Positions 9,045-17,000 of a DNA stretch of 64,000 nt are shown here, piece by piece. The translations under genes were made by a program, and so were the position numbers. The notes beneath the pieces are model-generated. The model did no database searches, was not told the origin of the DNA, and saw only the letters and a list, made by a program, of their open reading frames with translations. Source of the DNA: Wenzhouxiangella sp. XN201 (lineage in GTDB: Bacteria; Pseudomonadota; Gammaproteobacteria; Xanthomonadales; Wenzhouxiangellaceae); contig NZ_JAAIVI010000021.1 of assembly GCF_011008905.1 (NCBI RefSeq), forward strand, positions 160,663 to 224,662, given 5' to 3'. The number at the start of each line of letters is the position of its first letter. Within the stretch, counting starts at the first letter, position 1.

Positions 9045-9479
9045 ATGAAAGTAAAAATGCTGATTGCGGGTCTGTCACTTATGGCCATTGCTTCACTGGC
9101 CCTGGCGGGCTACGTTCAGCCGGCACCGGTAACCATCTCCATCAATCCGGATGGCTCGGGCACGGCCACGGGCGACATGGTTTCCGCGCGCTTTACCGAC
9201 AATGATGTTGAACACATCGGGTGTGGGGTCCGACTGTACAAGTTTGCCGACGGAACTTTCTTCAACTACGGATTCTGTCAGGCAGAGGATGCCGACGGCG
9301 TCGATGCCTTTTGTTCCACCGAAGATGAAGAGTTGTTGGACATCATGAAGGCGACCGCCGATTACTCGTTCATTACTTTTGGATGGAACGCCGACGAGGA
9401 ATGCACGAATATCGGTTTCTCGACCCAGTCTTTCTACATTCCCGAACATACGAGCAATCGGGGCAAAGGTAACAACTGA
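9045..9479 (+). CDS. Small secreted protein, unknown function
   Basis: 144 residues. A good ribosome site (gaggag) precedes the ATG. The signal peptide is MLIAGLSLMAIASLALAG. The mature part contains four cysteines (HIGCGVRLY, YGFCQAEDAD, DAFCSTEDE, DEECTNIGF), suggesting two disulphides in the periplasm or outside. No family recognised. A strong GC hairpin without a T-run follows at 9488-9517. Confidence 0.65.
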   Translation: MKVKMLIAGLSLMAIASLALAGYVQPAPVTISINPDGSGTATGDMVSARFTDNDVEHIGCGVRLYKFADGTFFNYGFCQAEDADGVDAFCSTEDEELLDIMKATADYSFITFGWNADEECTNIGFSTQSFYIPEHTSNRGKGNN

Positions 9480-9487
9480 GCATGCTT

Positions 9488-9517
9488 GGCGGGGCGGCCT
9501 GGCCTGGCCGCCCCGCC
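9488..9517. terminator. Perfect 12-bp GC stem-loop after the secreted-protein gene
   Basis: GGCGGGGCGGCC pairs fully with GGCCGCCCCGCC over a six-base loop (tggcct). It starts nine bases after the stop codon. There is no T-tract, so it may be a 3' mRNA-protecting hairpin rather than a classical terminator. Confidence 0.5.
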
Positions 9518-9678
9518 GGCGCAAGCACGTACGGGCCATCAGGCCACGCACGGCCGAAGCGCTCGCACCGGGACCGGCATGTCCGGGTTTTCCCCCGTTT
9601 TACGACTGACTGGTGGCCAGCTCGAAATTCTGCCAATATCGAGCTGGCTCGCCCTTTAGCCGACTGGGAAGGAAAATC

Positions 9679-11451
9679 ATGAGTATTCGTGCGTTTTGGT
9701 TGCTGGCGGCCTTGTTGCTGCCGATGGCGGGCTGGTGTACGCCAACGACGTTGACCTATCAGGGTCAGCTGCAGCAGGCCGGTGCGGAGTTTACCGGTAC
9801 GGCGGACCTTGAGTTCCGGCTGTTTGACCAGGAGACCGACGGCCTCCAGGTGGGACCGACCGTGTCCCTGAATGATTGGCCGGTGACTGACGGGGTGTTC
9901 CAGGTCGAACTGGATTTCGGGTCGGTCTATGGCGCGGATCCGCGCTGGCTGCAAGTAACGGTCGACGGCTTCGACCTGATACCCCGCCAGGCCGTTCGAC
10001 CCGCGCCCGTGGCACTGTATGCGCTCGCCGGCAATGATTGGCAGTTGGACGGTTCGAATGTCTATTACTCGGCTGGCAATGTCGGAATCGGGACCAGTAC
10101 TCCGGCAGCGGCGCTTGAAGTTCGCAGCGACAGTGATATTGGTACGCCGCAGCTACGGCTGACCGAGTCCCATGACGACTTTGCGCGATTGACTTTCGCC
10201 AACTCGGTCTCGGATCGGTTCTGGACGCTAGCCGCACTCACGCGGGGTGTGGACCCTGGTCAGGATCGATTCAACCTTTTCCATAACACTTCCGGCAACG
10301 TGGTCGTTGTCGACGGGGAGGGTAACGTGGGTCTCGGCGCTCCGCCGACTTCGATCTATCGGCTCAATGTACGTGATGGCATGCATGTGAGCCGTGACAC
10401 CGGGCCGGGCACGCTGACTCACTTGGCGATCAGCGAAACCGCCGGCTCCGAGCCGGTGCGACAGTTGTTCTGGAACAGCGCCGCCGCCCGCGGCTGGCGG
10501 ATCGACAGCGGCCTCGCAGCAGCCGGCGTAACCGACGATCGGCTGACCATCCACAATACCGGTGCCGGCGACGTGTTCACGCTGAGTGGTTCGGGTGCGG
10601 CTGGCCTCGGCTTTACCAATCCACCCGCTGCGTTAGCCGTGCAGGGGACAGGCGCTTATACCTGGACCTCCGGTAACGGCCGCGGTGACTTTTACATTGG
10701 CGACGGATCGGTCGGTCTGTCCATGGGCGTTGCGTTGGGCGGTGGCGGGCGCGGCGTGAGCCGGATCTGGACCAACGGTGGAGTTGAGCACCTGTTTATC
10801 GGCTCGGCGGCATACGGCCCCAGTCTGTCGGTGTTTCCGGGCCAGGTCGGCGTCAACACGACAAGCCCGCAGGCCACACTGGATGTGGATGGTGGCTTCC
10901 GCGTGCGCGACCTGGCGGATCCTGCTGTGACCGGTCGTCGAGCACTGCACGTTCTGCCCGACGGCCAAGTGGCGGCCGACGAAGAGATTCAGCTGAGGAA
11001 CGTCCATGCGTCCGCATTCCGGCCCAAATTGGGCAATGCGCTGTCAGTGGGGTTTGCGGCGATCACGTACTTCACTACGGGCATCGACGAGGTGCTGACT
11101 GCTCCGCTCATGCTGCCCGATGGCGCCGAAGTAACGAGTGTCACGGCGTGGCTGCGAGATCAAAGCGCCGTGATCGATCTGAGCTTCCGCGTCCGGGCGC
11201 TGGATCTTGGCACCAACCAGCATTGGAACGTTGCTTGGGGTCATTCGGCCGGAGATACCGTTGCCTGGGGGGATGTCGAGCTGACGCCGTCCGGATCGGC
11301 TTCCGATCGTCTCATCGACAATGAGACCCGCACTTACTTCATCGACGTGTACCCGGTTAACAATGGTGACGATGCCTTTGGTAGTAGGGTGACCTGGCAG
11401 GGGTCCGATGCGGGCCTGCAGGCAATCGTGGTTCGATATCGTCAACTCTGA
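9679..11451 (+). CDS. Large secreted protein with tail-fibre-like repeats
   Basis: 590 residues from the ATG at 9679 (preceding ggaagg). The signal peptide is followed by TPTTLTYQGQLQQAGAEFTG, an opening common in secreted proteins in which a beta-sandwich (LEFRLFDQETDG, VFQVELDFGSVYG) precedes fibre-like repeats. From residue about 125, units of the form NVGIGTSTPAAALEVRS, NVGLGAPPTSIYRLNV and QVGVNTTSPQATLDVDGG resemble phage tail-fibre or S74-associated repeats. There is no S74 chaperone domain at the C-terminus (DDAFGSRVTWQGSDAG, then IVVRYRQL). It is probably a surface or extracellular fibre; no phage genes are adjacent. Confidence 0.72.
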   Translation: MSIRAFWLLAALLLPMAGWCTPTTLTYQGQLQQAGAEFTGTADLEFRLFDQETDGLQVGPTVSLNDWPVTDGVFQVELDFGSVYGADPRWLQVTVDGFDLIPRQAVRPAPVALYALAGNDWQLDGSNVYYSAGNVGIGTSTPAAALEVRSDSDIGTPQLRLTESHDDFARLTFANSVSDRFWTLAALTRGVDPGQDRFNLFHNTSGNVVVVDGEGNVGLGAPPTSIYRLNVRDGMHVSRDTGPGTLTHLAISETAGSEPVRQLFWNSAAARGWRIDSGLAAAGVTDDRLTIHNTGAGDVFTLSGSGAAGLGFTNPPAALAVQGTGAYTWTSGNGRGDFYIGDGSVGLSMGVALGGGGRGVSRIWTNGGVEHLFIGSAAYGPSLSVFPGQVGVNTTSPQATLDVDGGFRVRDLADPAVTGRRALHVLPDGQVAADEEIQLRNVHASAFRPKLGNALSVGFAAITYFTTGIDEVLTAPLMLPDGAEVTSVTAWLRDQSAVIDLSFRVRALDLGTNQHWNVAWGHSAGDTVAWGDVELTPSGSASDRLIDNETRTYFIDVYPVNNGDDAFGSRVTWQGSDAGLQAIVVRYRQL

Positions 11452-11538
11452 TCAGGTTGGCGATCCCTGAGTACTTCTGAGAATCGGAAACGGAGATGCA
11501 TACGCTTTTCATCACCTCCACCCGCAAGGAGAAACCCC

Positions 11539-12024
11539 ATGTTTCAACCTGCAATTCTAGCCATCACGGCCATCTCGTTCGCTGCCATGCTTTCTCTGGC
11601 TTCTGCCTCTTCGGACGAAGCACCGCTGGAAGGAGCTTGGGTTCTCGATAGCATCGAATTGCCCGACGGCGAAGTATTTGAAAATCCTCAGCGGGGTCTT
11701 GTGCTCTTCGCGGACGGTCATTTCAGTTTCACGATGGTGGCGCCGCCTGACACGGAGCGTGGCACATTCACCGGGGATGAGCCTACTGAATCAGAGAAGG
11801 CTGGTGCTTTTGACAGCTACGTCTCCGGCGCAGGTGCTTATACCATTGAGGGAGATAACCTGGTCACCCGGGCCTATCTTCACATTGATCCCAACGCGAT
11901 GAGCGAATGGCCGAACAGGATCATGGAATACAAGATCGGGCTGGAAGAAGACGTGCTGCGCTGGCACATCTACGGTGTCGTCATGCGGTTCCACCGCATC
12001 GGCGATTCCTCTTTGCCCGACTGA
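11539..12024 (+). CDS. Secreted lipocalin-like domain protein
   Basis: 161 residues with a signal peptide ending near ASASSDE. The strand pattern LEGAWVLDSIELPDGE, RGLVLFADGHFSFTMV and YTIEGDNLVTRAYLHIDPN matches the lipocalin-like (Lipocalin_5) family, whose members are extracytoplasmic and mostly uncharacterised. A good ribosome site (aaggag) lies just before the ATG. It is convergent with the membrane protein at 12050. Confidence 0.78.
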   Translation: MFQPAILAITAISFAAMLSLASASSDEAPLEGAWVLDSIELPDGEVFENPQRGLVLFADGHFSFTMVAPPDTERGTFTGDEPTESEKAGAFDSYVSGAGAYTIEGDNLVTRAYLHIDPNAMSEWPNRIMEYKIGLEEDVLRWHIYGVVMRFHRIGDSSLPD

Positions 12025-12049
12025 CCCAGGATAAAAGAACACCCGCTCG

Positions 12050-12823
12050 TCAATTCAAGAGAAAGACCGCGTCGCAGATCGCGCGCCAGGTGGCACTGTC
12101 GCCCACTGGTGTAATGATCCAGATGCCGGCGTTGCCAATGGCGGCCAGCACCAGGGCGGGATGCGCCCGGCGGAGCCGGATCATCAGGTAGACCGCCAGG
12201 GCCACGATTGGGAAGCTGGTCCAGAAGACAATATCGAGCAGCGTCACATCGCCCAGTCCGACCGTGTAGAGCATGGAAAAGGCAATCAGCCGGGTCAGTC
12301 CGGGCGAGAGCACCCAGAACACGGTCGAGCTCATCCAGATCACGTGATCCCCGAGCTTGTGGACGGAGAGTGTCGCCATCAGCACGGCGATCAGGAAACC
12401 CGCCACGCTGATCAAATCGAAATAGCTGATGCCGTAGAAAAAGGTCTTGGTGGCCGCGGCGCCGTGCGTGCCTTCGACGGCATTCTGGATGTTGAAGGGG
12501 ACGACGGCCAGGGCTGATGTCGCCACCATGCCGGCCAGGATCAGCGCAACGATGCCGAAGCGGCGATGCTGTTTGAGCCGACCGTGCGTAGCCAGATAAG
12601 GCTGTAGCACCAGCAGGCACATCCAAAACGTCGCGGACAGACCGTGCAAATGCTGATACCAGGTGGACGCCCGAAGATTCATGAAATACGACGGCGCGAA
12701 CCCCAGCAATGTGATTGCCAGGCCGATAACCATCCACAGGTGCAGATTCCGATAGGCTTGAATGCCTTGTGGCGGGGTGTGCGCTTTGACCGGCTCACCG
12801 GCCAGTTCCGAAGGCAGGCTCAT
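12050..12823 (-). CDS. Polytopic membrane protein, unknown function
   Basis: 257 residues from the ATG at 12823 (MSLPSELAGEPVKAH). About seven to eight hydrophobic helices follow, starting LWMVIGLAITLLGFAPSYF. The motif HLHGLSATFWMCLLVLQPYL and the HGRLKQHRRFG loop recall heme- or quinone-associated DUF-type membrane proteins of Proteobacteria, but I cannot name the family firmly. The longer reading to 12904 extends into sequence without coding character. Confidence 0.7.
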   Translation of the reverse strand: MSLPSELAGEPVKAHTPPQGIQAYRNLHLWMVIGLAITLLGFAPSYFMNLRASTWYQHLHGLSATFWMCLLVLQPYLATHGRLKQHRRFGIVALILAGMVATSALAVVPFNIQNAVEGTHGAAATKTFFYGISYFDLISVAGFLIAVLMATLSVHKLGDHVIWMSSTVFWVLSPGLTRLIAFSMLYTVGLGDVTLLDIVFWTSFPIVALAVYLMIRLRRAHPALVLAAIGNAGIWIITPVGDSATWRAICDAVFLLN

Positions 12824-13281
12824 TTCAGGCCTCCTGATTGGCGCCTGGCTCCCTCCCAGGCGCTTACCATCATGCGGTATGCCCACCCAAGAATCCACCC
12901 TCATGCTGCACCCGCATCGAGGCGCTTCCTGCTGCTGATTCAGGGGCGCGGGAAGTTATCTGTCGCCAATCAGCGACAGTCGTGCAGTACGACAGCGCGC
13001 TTGTTGAACCCGGATCAGAGCCCCATCGACAAGATTAATGGCGGATACCTGTCGCTCTGGGGCGACAGTATCCGCCGTAAATCACTTGGCTGAGATTCTC
13101 GAAATGACTTAACTTGCTGTCAAACCTGCGGTTTCTGAGTCTGGAACGCTGCTTGCACTCCTTCTGGCAAGTCCGGCCCGATACCCGGCAATTCGAGGCA
13201 CTCGGCGTCGTGACTGCGTCGGAGCACTGTGAATTCTGCCCCGGCGGTGGCACACACCAGAAAGCCTGAAGGAGAAACACG
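12824..13281. other. 458-base gene-free interval with two related hairpins
   Basis: No credible gene is present between the membrane protein and the BON gene. The interval holds the two hairpins described separately and the leader of the BON gene with a ggagaaa ribosome site near 13270. Open frames crossing it are antisense or lack start signals. Confidence 0.6.
12960..13076. repeat. Pair of stem-loops sharing CTGTCGC/GCGACAG arms
   Basis: First hairpin 12960-12979: CTGTCGC, loop caatca, GCGACAG. Second hairpin 13040-13076: an arm of 16 bases (GGCGGATACCTGTCGC) pairs with GCGACAGTATCCGCC through one bulged C over the loop tctggg. The same 7-bp core ends both stems. This resembles REP/BIME-type extragenic palindromes; a transcription terminator is less likely as neither has a T-run. 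Confidence 0.5.
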
Positions 13282-13890
13282 ATGAGACATCAAACGTGGA
13301 TTAAACTGGCAATGGTATTTGCGCTGCTGGCAGGCGGTTTGACTGCACACGCTGGCGATGATGATGAGGTCAGTAACCTCACCGAAGCACGCCTGGAAGG
13401 TCAGATCTGGACGACCTTCGCGCTCAACCAACACCTCAACCCCTTTGACCTGAAGGTGGATGTGGATAGCAAGACCGCCATCATCGAGGGTGAGGTCGAC
13501 GAAAGCGTCAAGAGCGAGCTGGCCGAGCAAATCGCCCTTAGCGTCGATGGGATCGAGGACGTGGACAACCGGATTGAAGTCTCCGAGGATATGCAGGTCG
13601 TATCCTCGAACGATGACAAGGGGAAGGACCCCTCCTTCCGGGATCGCGTGAGCGATGCCACGACTACGGCTTCGGTCAAGTCGAAACTTCTGTGGAATCG
13701 GGATACGGCTGGATTCTCGATCAATGTCGACACTCGAGGAGGTATCGTTGAGCTCGAGGGCGAAGCCGAATCCGAGGCCAGCAAGGACCTCGCGGAACAA
13801 CTTGCCGCCAACACGGATGGCGTCCGCGATGTGATCAACAACATCAAGGTCGTCTCGAGGCAGCAGGCTCAAGCCGATACTGACTACTGA
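13282..13890 (+). CDS. Periplasmic protein with two BON domains
   Basis: 202 residues with a signal peptide (FALLAGGLTAHA). The first BON domain spans about 35-100 (IWTTFALNQHLNPFDLKVDV, IIEGEVDESVKSELAEQIAL, VDNRIEV) and the second about 125-195 (ASVKSKLLWNRDTAGFSINV, IVELEGEAESEASKDLAEQLA, VINNIKVV). BON proteins of the OsmY type are periplasmic, bind phospholipid or membranes, and are often stress-induced. The gene is monocistronic and ends at a strong terminator. Confidence 0.9.
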   Translation: MRHQTWIKLAMVFALLAGGLTAHAGDDDEVSNLTEARLEGQIWTTFALNQHLNPFDLKVDVDSKTAIIEGEVDESVKSELAEQIALSVDGIEDVDNRIEVSEDMQVVSSNDDKGKDPSFRDRVSDATTTASVKSKLLWNRDTAGFSINVDTRGGIVELEGEAESEASKDLAEQLAANTDGVRDVINNIKVVSRQQAQADTDY

Positions 13891-13912
13891 ACCAATTCAG
13901 GACCAACGCAAA

Positions 13913-13946
13913 GCCGGGGGCCGCGTCGTGCGGCCCCCGGCATTTT
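13913..13946. terminator. Strong intrinsic terminator between convergent genes
   Basis: A perfect 12-bp stem, GCCGGGGGCCGC with GCGGCCCCCGGC, closes a five-base loop (gtcgt) and is followed by atttttc on the plus strand. The convergent gene ends at 14005, so the hairpin may act in both directions, though the minus-strand tract (tttgcg) is weaker. Confidence 0.9.
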
Positions 13947-14004
13947 TCTGGGAAGTCGGCCAGCTGCCGGTCCGCTCACGGAATTGGCCCAGGCCGACAG
14001 CGCC

Positions 14005-17000
14005 TCAATCAAGTTCGATCAGTCTGCCGTCCCCGGGAGCCAGCGTAATGTCGTTCAACTGTCTCGGTGTTGCCGACTCGATTCGCACGCTGTAGCGGCC
14101 TGCCGGCAGCTCAATCGGGTCGGCATCGACCAGGCCGCGAGCCACTTCTTCGCCCGCGGCGTCGATCACCACAAACGGGATCTGCAGTGCCTGCTGAACG
14201 GCCGCGTCGAGTCCATCAGCGTCGCTTGCGTCGAGATACTCGCCGCCGCCGATTTCAGCCCAGTCGGCGAACTGGCGCTTGAGCTCGTCATCGTTGATGG
14301 CAAAGCCGACGATATTGACGCGTACTTCGAAGCCACTTTCCTTCAGCTTCTCGATCTCTGTGGCCGGGTCGCCGTCACAGGTCTCTTCGCCGTCGGTCAG
14401 CAGCACGACCAGGCGCCGGCCCTCGGCCGCTTTCAGGTCGGCGGCCACCGCGGCCAGCGAATCGGCGATTGGCGTCTTCGCCAGGTTGATCGCCTGGATG
14501 CCTTCGATCTGGGCGAGAAAGGCACTCTTGTCCAGCGGCGCCAGCGGAACCTCGAGATCGGTGCGGCAACTGCCGGCTTCGCGATGACCGTAGACCCGAA
14601 GGGCCAGGGGCATACCGTCGGGTAACGTGTCTGACACCGTGCGGCGGATGGCCGCCTTGGCAATGTCGATCCGGCGCTGCTCGCCCATGCGCTTGAGCAT
14701 GCTGCCGGAGGCATCGAGGATGATCTCGACGGCGCCACGCGAACCCGGGTCGGCGCCTGTTTTGCTCGACACGATGGCGATCGTGGCAGGCGTCGGATCG
14801 TCCACCTTCGCAAATTCAGCCTGTATGGCGAAGTCGACCGGAGCCTTGAGTCGGGCCACAGCCCGGTCGAAGCCATTCGAGAGTGCACCGAGGCTGGTGA
14901 CATAGTCGAAGTGTCCGCCACGAACACGGGCCCAGTCCTGCATCAGATCCAGCTCGCCGAACGGATTGCCCCCGAACGCGCCCTCGGAAGACAGTTTCAT
15001 GGCAAATACCTGCGGTTGGCCGTCATGTAGCGCCGGCCACAGCGATGCATCGGTGATGGTGGCCGCATCGGTCAGCAACAGCACCGCTTTCTTTCCCGGC
15101 CGGTCCACCATCTCCTCGGCGGCGACTGCTACAGCCCTTTCCGCATCGCTGGAGCTGGTGTCATGCGGATATGCGCTGAGCATCTTCATCAGCGGATAGG
15201 CATGCCCCTGCCAGTTCTTCAACAGCGGCGCGCCGCGTCCGAACGGCAGCAGGTTGACCTCGTCTCGGCCTGGCTCGATCGTTTCGGCATAGGTTCGCAA
15301 GGCATTGGCGATGGTCGGCAAATAAGCGGCGACGCTACCCGAGGTATCCCAGCTGAAAATCACCGAACGAGGCGGCTCGAACACTTCCACCCAGTAGGAT
15401 TGCCCCGGCTCGACGTACGCTTCCCAGTGATGCTCGGTGGCGGACTGTTCGAGCGCATACAGTTCAACCGCTTCGCCAGCGGCATTCATCATTCGCGGCT
15501 TTGCCTCCACGCTTGGAGTACCGCTCAGGCGTAAGGTCAGATGATTGTTGTCGGTTGGTATATCGAGCCGGTACCAGGCCGACCAGGTATCCAGCAAGGC
15601 GCGGCCGGGTGCGGAATCACCGTTACCGAGCGCCACAGCCGTATCGCGGTTGATATTCGCGGGCTGGCCGGTCAGACCACTCCATTCAGGAGCCTGGCTT
15701 GCCTCGTAAGGGCCGATATCGGTGTAGTGCCCCCACTCGCCCAGAATGCTCTCTCCCGCGGTTTCGTAGACGGCAATCCGGTCGGGCAATTGCAGCGATG
15801 CGGCAGCTTCGGGCGCCTCGAAGTCCAGCTTGACGTAGCGCGCCCAGGCGCGCTCGTCGAAGTCGATGCGCGTCTCGCCGGCCGCCAACTCGGCTTCGGC
15901 GAGCTGTCGCCAGGGCCCGATCGGGCTGCTGTCGGAAACGGCCACGCTGACGGCCGCCGGCTGCAGGTCTGCTGACGCTTCGGCCATTGGCAGCACGCTG
16001 ATGCCGTCGATCGATGCCGCGCGGGCGTGATGAAAGCCGAGCACGACCGTGGCCCGGGTTTCTCCCGACAAACGGAGCTTGGGCGCCTTGTCGTCGGCAA
16101 GCAAAATGCCCTGGTCGAAAGCGCTGCCCCGAATCCAGGGCTCGGACCAGACGAGGTGGCCACCGAAATTCGGATCGGCCAGATTGAATGCTTCGTCATG
16201 CGGCCGCCAGCCGGATTCGCCCAGAACCTTGAACTCGCCGATCCGCACATGGCTGTAGTTGCTGGAGATGTAGTGCGGTGCGAGCGGCAACAGGCGCGCA
16301 TAACGCGCATGTACCGGTGCGTCGAGCACGAAATACTGCTCTTCGGCGATCGGCTCGAGCTTGCCGGTGAGCACCGTGTCGAATTGTTCGCCGTCGAGCG
16401 ACACGGCCACGGCAAAGTCGCGCAGGAATCCCTGGGGCAGGGTATTGGCCGTGGGATTGATGGCAAAACCGGCGACCGCTATGGGTTCACTGCCGGCCAG
16501 GCGCACCGTGGGCTGGGCGACATTGTCGAGCTGGTGATTTTTCCAGGGGATCTGGTATTCGGTCCAGCGGCCCACGCGGGCCAGGCCGTCGTAGAGCGTT
16601 GCCGTGTCTTCCAGCTTGTCCTCGTCGATATTCGGGCTGGCCGCTGGCGCCGCACCGAAGTTCGACGCCGCGGCGTTCATGTTGCCGCGCAGTGCCTCGG
16701 GCACCGGCCAGTGAAATACCGGCTCTACCGGCGGGGCATTGGCGTCGATCGCAATCTCATGCATGGCCCGCCCACTTCCTTGCTTGTCATGGACATGGAC
16801 AGACATCCGGGCCGGTCGAAGGGCTGGAATATCCGGCGGTATGTCGAGCGTCAGGGCAATGCTTGTGGATTCCTCTGGCCCAAGCTCGAACGGACCGGGC
16901 GAGTGATCCAATTGCCAGCGCACATCAGTGACATGCGTTTGGAGGATGATCGTGCGCGCCTGATCGGCTCTATTGGTGACGGTCAGTTCGCCGGCCAAGC

